A DNA stretch of 64,000 nt from Panopea generosa (Eukaryota; Mollusca; Bivalvia; Adapedonta; Hiatellidae): NCBI GenBank assembly GCA_029582155.1, contig CM055901.1, positions 21,927,597 through 21,991,596 of the forward strand. Direction: 5' to 3'. Numbering within the stretch: the stretch's first letter is position 1; every line of letters begins with the position of its first letter. The notes under the pieces were generated by a model, which searched no databases, was not told where the DNA came from, and was given only the letters and a program-made list of their open reading frames with translations. A program made the position numbers and the translations under genes. Positions 28,201 to 43,200 of this stretch are shown piece after piece.

Positions 28201-31200
28201 TTGTGTTATTTTTAATCAATAAACTGATAATAATTATTCATGAAAAAGAAATTCATAATTGTAAAAAATAATAATATCAATAATTTCATATATATTTCTT
28301 TATTACATTAAACACAATACAATTATCCCGTTTAATGACAAGTGTATAAATAGTGAATTGAACAGAATTTGAATATTTGCACCATTCTAGTTAATATATA
28401 GAAGACTTCCGGTTTAACGAAAAGTTTTGTTATTTTCCCATTTGGAAGTTACAAAATGCACAGTAATACCAGAAAGGGTTTAAAAACTGTGTTTCATAAC
28501 ATATAAAGCATGTAAGACATGTTTAAAACTTTTTGCACTACGTTCAAGATGATAGCCGTCAGAAATACTGTTGTCAACTGGCCTTTGTTGGCAATCGCAA
28601 AGTTTTGGGAAAATACAACGAGACCTGAAAATTAAAATGATTTTTTCTATACGCTAGTATACTACACATCCCTGTTTTAGACCTTAAAATACACTGTGGA
28701 TTATACTTGTAACTTTATGGTATATCGTACTACATGTACATCATATCTATAACATTGTACTACATATCACCATCAGTAAAGTCTAGCAGTATTTCAAACT
28801 GTTTGAGTTTATAACTTCAGTTTTTGTTGTCAAAATGATTTATGCTATCTTATTTCACATATTTGCGTCATCCAGGACAAAAATTGTACAGTTAATCAGT
28901 TTTTTATCAGCATATGGACTGTCTAATTTATATATATTTAAAACTATGTTTTACTCCTACGTACATTTTTGAAACTACATGTACCAAATATTATGAAAAT
29001 GTACATTTTTGTAAATAATTGAAGTTTTATGAACTTACAGATTAATATCTCTACTGGGATTTTGTTACACGCAGATGTAAACATTCATGTATTAACATGA
29101 ATTAAAATCTGTTTCAGGTTATACTGTGTGTCCAATGAATTAATCGTTTACAAAGTGTTCAGTAAAATCAATAGACAATAACAAAATAAATGTTGCGAAA
29201 TCTGCCACCTCGGTTCATGGATACGTTATACCATTTCCCTCCCAAATAAAAGCCACCAGAGGCAATGCATTTTTTCAAAACTTGGGCATTTATTTTTTCG
29301 GACCGAAATTGGTGGCAGGGGTGGGGATTTTATGGTATATATATATATATATACACCCTGACTTTAACATGTACAATATATAACATTATATTTGACACTG
29401 GCAATAATTTCAGGAAGCAGACTCTGTAAGTATTCACACACCGAGAAACACAGGTTTTGTATTGCAGGGTATTATATGAGTAACACAGTGTAACCTTCTC
29501 TATAACATAACATAGATGGTTGATGAAATGAATTGTTTGGGATAGCCCCACCTGCAGAACGTCAGATTTATTGATTGGCCAATTCTTGCTTCTGTGACAT
29601 GCAGTAGTCTTATATGTTTTCCATGAGGCCATCCTTAAAAAAATATCTGTTTAATGGGCTGCAACCCAGTATTTTTTTACCAAATTTTGATTTTGCGTAG
29701 TCATTTTAAAGAAAAATAGACAGAAATTAAGAAAAAAAAGATGCATTGACAGTCAATAAAATAGTTTGGGTTGCTGCAGTTTTTAGTGAGTATGTAGGAG
29801 CACGGCATACAATTTATTTTTTAAGGACAGACTGACCCACATGACATCGTATATAAAGAAATGGGTTTATAAACAAAGTCAGCTATAACAAACAGTTACA
29901 TATTGCAGTGATATAAAAAACGTTGATTTAAACCCCTCTGCAAGGTTATCAACTGGCAGGATTTCATCCCAAGGAGCACCAAGGAACCAAATGGGATCTT
30001 TTGTAAATCAACTTTGTAATAACTAGGCACATAATTACATGTTAATTATTTAAATTTTCTCTTTGAAGATGAGCACCCGTATTTAAAATCAAGTTATTAT
30101 AAGAATTGTAGTTATTTTGTGTTGTCAATTCACATCACATATTGGTATTAACAATTTCACTGGTTGTTGCAAATGTCATGAGCTATATGCATCCACAAGT
30201 TATATGTTTTGAGATGAGTATGCCATTGTGTGGTTCTACATGCATGTTGCACTCGTATATAATAAAGTAAAATGTAAAAAATAGATAATCTTTATTTAAA
30301 ATTAAGAAATAAGTGAAGTATTTGGTGTAAATTAAATAAACAGCTGCTCTTTTTAGTTTGTAAATGGGAATAAGTGGTATTTTATTATTAGAGTACATAC
30401 TAACTGGTTGTGACAGTCACTGCATTGAACCTGATACGCACATTTGACACCAACTGGTTGAGACAGTCTCTAAATCGTACCTGATAATATGCACATTTTC
30501 AGATCAGATTAATAATGATAAGCACAAAGAAAGTTAATTGGCACCTTAATGAAAGCACACATTCAACTTAACATGATCAATGCATGTCACTTTTGCAAGA
30601 AGCATGCACAATCAACAATTTGACTTTAATTAACTAATTGACAGGCAGTACGGACAGTCAGTTCAGTCAACACTGCAGCCATGCATTGTTCTTCATTCCA
30701 CAGTCCTGGCTTATATCACCTGGATTGTAAAACATTGTTTAATCAACTAGTTTCTTACTTTCTTTATTTTCTCTTTTTGTCTGTTCGTTAGGGCAATACC
30801 AGCTCTCATCTGTCTTAAGTTTGTATCTTCATTTTTCCTTTCATCTCTGAAATTGTCTGTTTATAAAGATATACCAGCCCTCATCTGTCTTTAGTTTGTA
30901 TCTGCATTTTTCCTTTCTTCTTTGATATTATCTGTTCATTAGAGAAATACTGACCCTCATCTGTATTTAGTTTCATCTTCATTTTCTCCACCATGTCTTA
31001 ATTTGTAGTTACATAATTGTTATATATCTCATCTTTTATCAACTTATTTCCTTGTAAATGTTCATGAAAACTTATAGTAGTAAGACATTAACTCAAGAAA
31101 TGTATATTTGGCACTGTATTGTATATTTTAGTATGGTATTGTATATTTATCACAATATTGTATATTTAGCGTGGTATTGTATATTTAGCATGGTATTGTA

Positions 31201-34200
31201 TATCTAGCATGGTATTGTATATTAAGCATGGTATTGTATATTTAGTGCGGTATTGTATATCTAGTATGGTACTGTATATTAAGCATGGTATTGTACATTT
31301 ATCACAATATTGTATATTTAGCATGGTATTGTATATCTAGTATGATAATGTATCTTAAGCATGGTATTGTATATTTATCACAATATTGTATATTTAGCGT
31401 GGTATTGTATATACAGCGTGGTATTGTATGTCTAGCATGGTATTGTATGTCTAGCATGGTATTGTATATTTATCTCAATATTGTATATTTAGCGTGGTAT
31501 TGTATATTTAGCGTGGTATTGTATGTCCAGCATGGTATTGTATATTTATCCCAATATTGTATATTTATCGTGGTATTGTATATTTAGATTGGTATTGTAT
31601 GTCTAGCATGGTATTGTATATTTAGCATGGTATTGTATATTTAGTGTGGTATTGTATATTTAGCATGGTATTGTATGTCTAGCATGGTATTGTATATTTA
31701 TCCCAATATTGTATTTTTAGTGTGGTATTGTATATTTAGCATGGTATTGTATATTTAGCGTGGTATTGTATGTCTAGCATGGTAATCATGGCATTAATTG
31801 AATCTGTTAACAGTTACATAAACTTAAACTTATACGTGTACCATAGATACAACTTTTGTTTTCTTTTATACTATTTTTCACACTATATCTCCAGATTATG
31901 TTCCCCTGATCATCTCATTTATTATTATCTTTGTTTACAATTTCTTCAGTTTTACTTTATTGTTTAGTTTCCTTATCACCAAAATTTTAGACAGAATTTG
32001 TTTAGGTGTTTAAATCTAATTGAAATTTCTTTAACAGGAAATGTTTTATTTAAGAAGTTGTATAAATCATTCTAGTTGCGGATGTAAAGTTTTGGGATAC
32101 CATTAACAAGTTAAATGCCATAAGTTGTATACTTATCCTTGTTGATACAGGTTAAGGTTTTATCTGTAATGCTAACTATGGTATGTACTTTACAGACATT
32201 GGTACACCCATTTGTTGATACAGGTTACGGTTTTATCTGTAATGCTAACTATGGTATATACTTTACAGACATTGGTACTCCCATTTGTTGATACAGGTTA
32301 AGGTTTTATCTGTAATGCTAACATATTATAGTATGTACTTTACAGACATTGGTACACCCATTTGTTTATACAGGTTAAGGTTTTATCTGTAATGCTAACT
32401 ATTGTATGTACTTTACAGACATTGGTACACCCATTTGTTGATACAGGTTAAGGTTTTATCTGTAATGCTAACATATAATGGTATGTACTTTACAGACATT
32501 GGTACACCCATTTGTTGATACAGGTTAAGGTTTTATCTGTAATGCTAACATATAATGGTATGTACTTTACAGACATTGGTACGCCCATTTGTTGAAGTTA
32601 TGTTCCAGCATCAATCAATCAGAACTTCTGTTGGAGATGGACCAAACCCCAGTTTTAATGAGGAATTAGAAATACCATTTAAGTAAGTACATGTATGGTG
32701 CGGTTTGATTATATCAACATAAATATTAACTCTCTATTGTTATGAATGTTTGGCATGTTGAATAATTGACAAAAACCGTTCTATTAATTGATACCAATTC
32801 ACGTATGTATGGTTCAGTTGTAATAAACAAAATTTAAAACCATTTTCAACACATTACCGCCTTATACAGGTTGTTAATGGCATCCAATTTTAGTTTAGTT
32901 TAAACAATAGTTTGTTCACATGAGTACATATACTTAGCATATATTTAACAATAAAGTCATACGTTTTACAATTTATGTGGAAATGATACAGAAAAAAGCT
33001 TTAGAAGCTTGTGTATATCTGCTTCCTTAACAGTTGTTTTACATTTCATGTACCGTAGACTTTATCATATTGTTCCGTAATAATTCCAATTTAGTCAAAT
33101 GTGCACAAATTGATAAATGAAATAATGGTTTATTCAGAATATTTCAAATAAAAAAAAGAGTATTGATTGAAGAGAAGGAAAGAAAGAGACTCCACTGATT
33201 TTATCTTCTTTTATCGGTTCATTCTGATACAGGAGATTGGTGTTTTGCAAGTTTATGTTTACGTATTGCCAATTCTATATTGAAACTCTTTATTATATGG
33301 TGGTGGGACAATAACTGATTTAATGATTTGTTCAGTTTCTTGTATATCTATATTGTGTTGTCTTTATTTATAGGGCTCCGAACGACGATTACAGTCCGTC
33401 AAATCTACAAACATTGAATGATTGTATCTTCCTGAATCTGTTTGACGAGGTTGTAGTAGACATACAACAGGTAAGTGGGGTCAACATTTTGAGTGACTTC
33501 TTTATAGAAGTTATTTGCCGTAGAAACGGAAAATGGCACTCGTATCAGGTTATAGCTGTGTTAGATAGGAAGCTGCCTATTATAAATGGAGGTGACTGTT
33601 TTACAGCTTTGGTTGCATATTAAAACAGCTTTATTTTAAAATTCATTTCGTAATGAGAAGTAAGAGATGCATTCTATATTGTAAAACTAAAAATGACTTC
33701 CATTTGTGGTAATGATTGGTTATACATAGACACATTTTTAGGTCACCTGAGACTTTGTCTCAAAGAACCTTTTGCGATCGCCTTTTGTCCATCGTTGTGC
33801 GTAGTCCGTCATGCATCCATAAAGAATTTACATTTTCAGCTTCTTCTCAAAAACTGTAAGCTCAATTGTAATCAAATGCTGTATGCAGCTTTGGTACATA
33901 AAGATGAATCCACCTGGGGTCTTGGGGGCGGGGTCAAATTTAAGGACAACTTTGAAAATCTTCTTACTATAGGAAGCACTGAGAAAATAATGGTGAGCAT
34001 GATTATGGATGTGTATGGGTCTTTTATAAAAATTGTGAATTGCAAGTCCCTGGGTCTCACGGTTTGGCCCTGGTGGTGGGGTCTACCTGACTAAATCTAT
34101 ATAAGAGTAAATGACAAAAAATGTAATTTCTGATGACTGAATAGACTCATTTGAATGGGTTTTTGTGTGATTTGTTGTTGCTATCATGACAGTTAATGCT

Positions 34201-37200
34201 TATGTTTTATTGACAAAAGTTGGAAAATAGATATAGCTTTATGTCATCAAGGATAATCAGGTGACCGTTAAGGTCCATGGACCTCTTGTTGTAGTAACTA
34301 GTATAGTGTGACACATATCTACATGTATGTACATGGACACGTGTGTTTATTGTATTAACTAGAATAGTGTGACACATATCTACATGTATGTACATGGACA
34401 CGTGTGTTTATTGTATTAACTAGTATAGAGTGACACATATCTACATGTATGTACATGGACACATGTGTTTATTGTAGTAACTAGTATAGTGTTACACATA
34501 TCTACATGTATGTACATGGACATGTGTGTTTATTGAAGTAACTAGTATAGTGTGACACATATCTACATGTATGTACATGGACATGTGTGTTTATTGTAGT
34601 AACTAGTATAGTGTGACACATATCTACATGTATGCACATAGACATGTGTGTTTATTGAAGTAACTAGTATAGTGTGACACATATCTACATGTATGTACAT
34701 GGACATGTGTGTTTATTGTAGTAACTAGTATAGTGTGACACATATCTACATGTATGTACATGGACATGTGTGTTTATTGAAGTAACTAGTATAGTGTGAC
34801 ACATATCTACATGTATGTACATGGACACATGTGTTTATTGCAGGATGACAGGGAGAGAGGGACAATGGTACATCAGAGAATAGAGAAGAAATGGCTTGGC
34901 AGTCTTAAAATACCATTTACAACTATATACTTTAATGGAAAGGTAATTTACCGTAAATATATCAACAGTTTGTAGTACAGCATTCTTAACTGATATCAAA
35001 CCTTAAGATTTCTATAATTTACATGTTATGTTGTATAGCACTTGGGATCCCATATCAAATGATTTACTAATAGCCTTGTAAGTCTGATTCATTTTTAGCT
35101 CTACTGGCCAAAGGCCAGCAGTGTTTATGTCATAGTAAAGTGTCCGTTGTTGTCCGTCCATCCTTCCATTTACCTTTTTCTTGTAGACGTGATAGCACTT
35201 TCATTTATCATTGGATCTAAATCAAAGTTGCAAAGCAGTTATATAACCACAAGATCTTAAACGAGTTCTTGAACCAGCGTGATTCAACCACAAATGCGCC
35301 ACAGGGCTTATAAGCAGATTTAAAAAAATAAAAAAAAAATACAGTTTCTCTGAAAGTTTAAGGCCTAAACTTTAGATTTTTTACATGTAGCATTGCATGA
35401 AGGTCCCCTAAAAGAGTTGTTGAAGTCGGGTCCCGGTGTTCAAATTTGGGGCTGCTATAGGGGTCACTGTTTTACATAAGAGTTGTATAAGGAAAATGTT
35501 GTAGACTCAATAGCACCTTCATTTTTCATTGAGTCTTAACCAAACTTGCACAGAATGAAAGGATCAGTGCGAGGACTAGTGGTGCATATCCCTTTTGGTT
35601 TTTGGTTAAATGAGTTACCACCCATTGCATTTTCTAAATTAAAAATTTGTCCATGTTTTTTTCTCTTTAATCATCAGTTGGATATCACTGAAACTTGCGC
35701 ATATCCATTTAACTTTCCAGTGAGATGATATTTTACTAAGTTATGGCCCATTTAAATTAAAAATCTTGTCCAGAGGACTTCTCCGACATTCGTAATGAAT
35801 TTTACTCCCAGAGTTAGGCACTTTTTCAATCTTGTATTAAAAATCTGGCTCACACTTCTTCTCATGAATCATCAGTTGGAAGTTACTAAAACTTTCTGGG
35901 AAGGAATAGCTTGGGGCCTAGATTTACATTCAGGTTAAATCCTATGTTCATAAGTTTATTGGACTGATAACATTTTTTAATGGAGTATATTGGAAAGGTT
36001 TGATTTTTTATTAACGAGTTATCAATTGTTTTACATTTTTATTTTCATGTTGATATGTTTTATTATATTGATTGACTCTTTCCCTGCTTGATATCACTAT
36101 AGAGTTGATATGTCAGAATATATATCTAGCTTACTATATATTTTGCAAAGGGAGTCAAATTTCAGAAAAGAAATAGTTACATAACTTCCCAATTTTATTG
36201 TATATTTTACACTGTTAGATTGATGGAACATTCCGTGTGGACGCCCCACCAGTGTTGCTAGGTTACACACAGGATACCGGCCCCATCGGTGAAGCCGTAG
36301 ATGTAGGAATTGATAAAAACATCAAAACATTGCTGAGTATGTTTATAACCATAGAGCCACCTCTGACACAACCAGAACCAGTCAAAGAACGGGTAAGTTG
36401 TAGTCTTGTAACTCTGACACAGCCAGAACCAGTCAAAGAAAGTTGTAGTCTTATAACTCTGACACAGCCAGAACCAATCAAAGAACGGGTAAGTTGTAGT
36501 CTTGTAACTCTGACACAGCCAGAACCAGTCAAACAACGGGTAAGTTGTAGTCTTGTAACTCTGACACAGCCAGAACCAGTCAAAGAAAGTTGTAGTCTTG
36601 TAACAGAGGCACAAGTGTATATTGTTAATGCAGATAGGAGTTATAGGGATAGAAACTAAAATTTGACAATGAAATTTGTGCAGAATAGAAATTTTCATTC
36701 TCAGGTGAATGCTCATGCGATTAGACCAGGCACATTGTGTTCTCTAATCTTCTTATCAAATGTTTGTTGATGAAAATGATATCTGATGGTAAATATTGGT
36801 TGATAAAAATATCTAACATTAAATGTTCATTATCAAGTAATTTAAACTTGTTTGACATATCATACAAATACATGCACGCATTTTTATTTTCGCAGTATTC
36901 AACCAATGAGGATGAGAAGCTGATGGTATATGCTGACCAATGGCAGGAGGACAAGGTGTCGAGATTTGTTCCCAAACGTGAAGTGAAGACATTTGTAACA
37001 GATGTAAACTTCAAATCTGTGTTTATAACACGTTACTTCCGAGCAATCAAACCACCAGAGGAGTTGACCAGTAAGGGTTTGTCCTTAGAGGCAACATCGG
37101 TAAGTCTATACTAGGAGTACTTGGTCTTTATTTTAGTTATATAAATACATACAAGAGATGAATCTGCATTAAAGTGGTTAACCATTGGTTTATGGATAAC

Positions 37201-40200
37201 CATTTACATGTGATTATTTAATTTTTTGATAAATTTCTTTTATTTTTATGCAACACCAATAACTTTCTGTTCTGTAAATGATGGAAAGTTTATTGAATCA
37301 CAAAGAGGGAGGTCTCATTCAAAATGGTTGATTCCATCCTTGTAGTTTATTTTATTTATGAGATATTCATTAAATCACAGGTTGTCATTTTTCCATTTTA
37401 GCAACCCGATACTGGTCAATTAGTGACTATCACAGGTCGCGATTTAGGATTTTGTCAACAATATTAAAGTATTTTACACTATAGAGACAAAATATAAGTT
37501 ATTAAACAGAATATTCATAAGATTTTATGTTTGATGTAAATGTGCAGTTTAACTGTTAAGATGTAAAAAAATATGGTGATAAAGGTGAGGCCTCTTTAAG
37601 TGGCAATAACAGCTTAATTTTAGCTAGATATAAACCCAACATAATGGTCGTAAAAACAAATTCTAAATAAGATTTTATGATATTTCGAAGATCTTATATG
37701 AGTGCTTTTATTATTTATTAGCTGATCAGAGCAAAGCTCAAATTGAGCTGTTCTGATCACCTGTTGTCCATCATCCATTCAATAAACTTTTTAGCTCCTC
37801 GGGACGAAGTCCAAGGAGAGCTATTGTCATGATCCTGGTGGCGTCAGCTTCATTGTCATCTGTTGACACCCAGGTTAAACTTTTGCATACAAGTTTCAGA
37901 TATCTATGCAACCACTCATTGGATATGAATGAAACTTTGCATGTGTGTTTACCGTCATCAATGGAACACACAGAGATAAGAACCATAACTCTGGATTGCA
38001 TTTTGGCACAGTTATGGCCCTTTTTGGACTTTGACACCCAGAGGCAAGCTTTGTCAGTCTTCTGACAACTCTTGTTGTTGTGCACACTCTAGCACCTACA
38101 TTTTTCATTTGATCTTCACCAAACTTATATAGTAGTTATATAACCACATTATCTTGAACACTTTCCTGAATTGGCCATATTGGACAATCAATGCTAGAGT
38201 TATGGCCCTTGAATCATAAAAAAATTGCACTGTTTGCCCTTGTGTATCCTCTAGCAAAAGCATTTTTTATTTGATCCCCAACTTTGTAATTATAAAATTA
38301 TGATATCTTGTACAAGTTCTTTAATTAAGTAGTTTATATCTGAGTTGTTGACCTTGAATTGTCAAAGAACACAATATTTTGTACATTTGTTACAGGATTT
38401 GGTGGCACGGTATGTTGCCTTGATACCTTTTATATCTGACTCCGTGATCTTCCCTGGCCTCTGTGACATCTGGAATACATGTGATGTAAGTTAAAAAAAT
38501 ATATATTATAATTAATTTTATTTGAGATATATTTGCTTTGTTTTAAATGTTGAAGTTCCACAAGCATTAAAATATATTTAATTGTATTATTCATTGCATT
38601 GTTTTAGGGAACTGCGTTTATAATAATAGTAGATCAAATAGTAAAAGAAGTACTTCTCATAGGCCATATAATAATAGTAGATCAATTAATAAAGGAGTAC
38701 TTCTCATAGGCCATATAATAATAGTAGATCAATTAATAAAGGAGTACTTCTCATAGGCCATATAATAATAGTAGATCAAATAGTAAAAGTAGTACTTCTC
38801 ATAGGCCATATAATAATAGTAGATCAGATAGTAAAAGGAATACTTCTCATAGGTCATATAATAATAGTAGATCAAATAGTAAAAGGAATACTTCTCATAG
38901 GTCATATAATAATAGTAGATCAAATAGTAAAAGGAATACTTCTCATAGGCCATGTAATAATAGTAGATCAATTAATAAAGGAGAACTTCTCATAGGTAAT
39001 ATAATAATAGTAGATCAAATAGTAAAAGGAATACTTCTCATAGGCCATATAATGATAGTAGATCAAATAGTAAAAGGAATACTTCTCATAGGCCATATAA
39101 TGATAGTAGATCAAAAAGTAAAAGGAATACTTCTCATAGGCCATATAATGATAGTAGATTAAATAGTAAAAGGAATACTTCTCATAGGCCATATAATGAT
39201 AGTAGATTAAATAGTAAAAGTAGTACTTCTCATAGGCCATATAATAATAGTAGATCAAATAGTAAAAGTAGTACTTCTCATAGGCCATATAATAATAGTA
39301 GATCAAATAGTAAAAGGAATACTTCTCATAGGCCATATAATAATAGTAGATCAATTAGTAAAAGTAGTACTTCTCATAGGCCATATAATAATAGTAGATC
39401 AAATAGTAAAAGGAATACTTCTCATAGGCCATATAATGATAGTAGATTAAATATTAAAAGGAGTACTTCTCATAGGCCATATAATGATAGTAGATTAAAT
39501 AGTAAAAGTAGTACTTCTCATAGGCCATATAATAATAGTAGATCAAATAGTAAAAGGAATACTTCTCATAGGCCATATAATGATAGTAGATTAAATAGTA
39601 AAAGGAGTACTTCTCATAGGCCATATAATAATAGTAGATCAAATAGTAAAAGTAGTACTTCTCATAGGCCATATAATAATAGTAGATAAAATGGCCATAT
39701 AATAATAGTAGATCAATAAATAAAGAAGTACTTTAATAGTAGATCAATTAATAAAGGAATACTTCTCATAGGCCATATAATAATAGTAGATCAAATAGTA
39801 TAAGGAATACTTCTCATAGGCCATATAATGATAGTAGATTAAATAGTAAAATGAGTACTTCTCATAGGACATATAATGATAGTAGATCAAATAGTAAAAG
39901 TAGTACTTCTCATAGGCCATATAATAAAAGTAGATCAAATAGTAAAAGAAGTACTTCTCGTAGGCCATATATAATAGTAGATCAATTAATAAAGGAGTAC
40001 TTCTTATAGGCCATATAATAATAGTAGACCAAATAGTAAAAATAGTACTTCTCATAGGCCATATAATAATAGTAGAATAAATAGTAAAAGGAGTACTTCT
40101 CATAGGCCATATAATAATAGTAGATCAAATAGTAAAAGTAGTACTTCTCATAGGCCATATAATAATAGTAGATAAAATGGCCATATAATAATAATAGATC

Positions 40201-43200
40201 AATTAATAAAGGAGTACTTTAATAGTAGATCAATTAATAAAGGAGTACTTCTCATAGGCCATATAATGATAGTAGATCAAATAGTAAAAGTAGTACTTCT
40301 CATAGGACATATAATAATAGTAGATCAATTAATAAAGGAGTACTTCTCATAGGCCATATAATAATAGTAGATCAAATAGTAAAAGTAGTACTTCTCATAG
40401 GCCATATAATAATAGTAGATCAAATAGTAAAAGTAGTACTTCTCATAGGCCATATAATGATAGTAGATCAAATAGTAAAAGTAGTACTTCTCATAGGCCA
40501 TATAATGATAGTAGATCAAATAGTAAAAGTAGTACTTCTCATAGGCAATATAATGATAGTAGATCAAATAACAAAAGTAGTATTTCTCATAGGTCATATA
40601 ATGGTAGTAGATTAAATAGTAAAAGTAGTACTTCTCATAGGCCATATAATAATAGTAGATCAAATAGTAAAAGTAGTACTTCTCATAGGCCATATAATGA
40701 TAGTAGATCAAATAGTAAAAGTAGTACTTCTCATAGGCCATTTAATAATAGTAGATCAAATAACAAAAGTAGTACTTCTCATAGGTCATATAATGGTAGT
40801 AGATTAAATAGTAAAAGTAGTACTTCTCATAGGCCATATAATAATAGTAGATCAAATAGTAAAAGTAGTACTTCTCATAGGTCATATAATGGTAGTAGAT
40901 TAAATAGTAAAAGTAGTACTTATCATAGGCCATATAATAATAGTAGATCAAATAGTAAAAGTAGTACTTCTCATAGGCCATATAATAATAGTAGATCAAA
41001 TAGTAAAAGTAGTACTTCTCATAGGCCATTTAATAATAGTAGATCAAATAACAAAAGTAGTACTTCTCATAGGTCATATAATGGTAGTAGATTAAATAGT
41101 AAAAGTAGTACTTCTCATAGGCCATATAATAATAGTAGATCAAATAGTAAAAGTAGTACTTCTCATAGGTCATATAATGATAGTAGATCAAATAGTAAAA
41201 GTAGTACTTCTCATAGGCCATATAATGGTAGTAGATTAAATAGTAAAAGTAGTACTTCTCATAGGCCATATAATAATAGTAGATCAAATAGTAAAAGTAG
41301 TACTTCTCATAGGCCATATAATAATAGTAGATCAAATAGTAAAAGTAGTACTTCTCATAGGCCATTTAATAATAGTAGATCAAATAACAAAAGTAGTACT
41401 TCTCATAGGTCATATAATGGTAGTAGATCAAATAGTAAAAGTAGTACTTCTCATAGGCCATATAATGATAGTAGATCAAATAGTAAAAGTAGTACTTCTC
41501 ATAGGCCATATAATAATAGTAGATCAAATAGTAAAAGTAGTACTTCTCATAGGTCATATAATGATAGTAGATCAAATAGTAAAAGTAGTACTTCTCATAG
41601 GCCATATAATAATAGTAGATCAAATAGTAAAAGTAGTACTTCTCATAGGTCATATAATGATAGTAGATCAAATAGTAAAAGTAGTACTTCTCATAGGCCA
41701 TTTAATAATAGTAGATCAAATAACAAAAGTAGTACTTCTCATAGGTCATATAATGGTAGTAGATTAAATAGTAAAAGTAGTACTTCTCATAGGCCATATA
41801 ATAATAGTAGATCAAATAGTAAAAGTAGTACTTCTCATAGGCCATTTAATAATAGTAGATCAAATAACAAAAGTAGTACTTCTCATAGGTCATATAATGG
41901 TAGTAGATCAAATAGTAAAAGTAGTACTTCTCATAGGCCATATAATGATAGTAGATCAAATAGTAAAAGTAGTACTTCTCATAGGCCATATAATAATAGT
42001 AGATCAAATAGTAAAAGTAGTACTTCTCATAGGTCATATAATGATAGTAGATCAAATAGTAAAAGTAGTACTTCTCATAGGCCATATAATAATAGTAGAT
42101 CAAATAGTAAAAGTAGTACTTCTCATAGGTCATATAATGATAGTAGATCAAATAGTAAAAGTAGTACTTCTCATAGGCCATTTAATAATAGTAGATCAAA
42201 TAACAAAAGTAGTACTTCTCATAGGTCATATAATGGTAGTAGATTAAATAGTAAAAGTAGTACTTCTCGTAGGCCATTTAATAATAGTAGATCAAATAAC
42301 AAAAGTAGTACTTCTCATAGGTCATATAATGGTAGTAGATTAAATAGTAAAAGTAGTACTTCTCATAGGCCATATAATAATAGTAGATCAAATAGTAAAA
42401 GTAGTACTTCTCATAGGTCATATAATGATAGTAGATCAAATAGTAAAAGTAGTACTTCTCATAGGCCATATAATGATAGTAGATCAAATAGTAAAAGTAG
42501 TACTTCTCATAGGCCATATAATAATAGTAGATCAAATAACAAAAGTATCAGAGTATAGTACAGGTAAATATTGTATGAAAATTGTATGATATATTCAAAT
42601 AGCATTCAAACAACATTTTAAACAATTTTTGAATATATTCAGAATGTGTAATGTAATACTAAGCTTTCTCAATTATTCTATATTTTTCAGCAATTTCTCC
42701 AAATGCTGTCTGGTGATGAAGAAGAACATGCTATTTTGCTTGTTAACTTTTTCCTGTCTCTTGGGAAGAAGGCGTGGCTGATCTGTGGTACAGCTATCCC
42801 AGAAGGTCCCACAGCCTACGTGTTGACTGAAGAGGCTAATGGCTGTTGGATTTGGAATCCCGGTACTGGTGATCACTTCCGGACAATGGATGTCAGCTGT
42901 CCATTACAGACAATAGGATGTCTTGTAGGCACAGAAAATGTAAATATTCACATCTTTATAATAAATTTAAAGTTTGTTAAGGAAAGAATTACAAGGTATC
43001 CAATGATAGTAAAATATGTCCCCTAATTGTTTATTAATTTTACTTGGAATATAATTACATGCAGTGCTAACTATAATTACATGCAGTGCTAACTATCTGT
43101 CGTTGGCTGTGTATGACTAGGCATGACCTTCTTAAACCTATCATTACAATATCCACACAAACCTATCATTACAATATCCACACAAACCTATCATTACAAT

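Noticed and set aside
28160-28725. Possible MITE with CCAAGTATAA/TTATACTTG ends
   Set aside because: Complementarity is short and borders are unclear; listed only as a weak remark.
33693-34094. 133-codon + frame
   Set aside because: Lies wholly in an interspersed repeat, no recognisable domain.
38729-42535. Many [19 protein letters not shown] frames (-) and [19 protein letters not shown] frames (+)
   Set aside because: 48-bp minisatellite; multiple of three, open on both strands.
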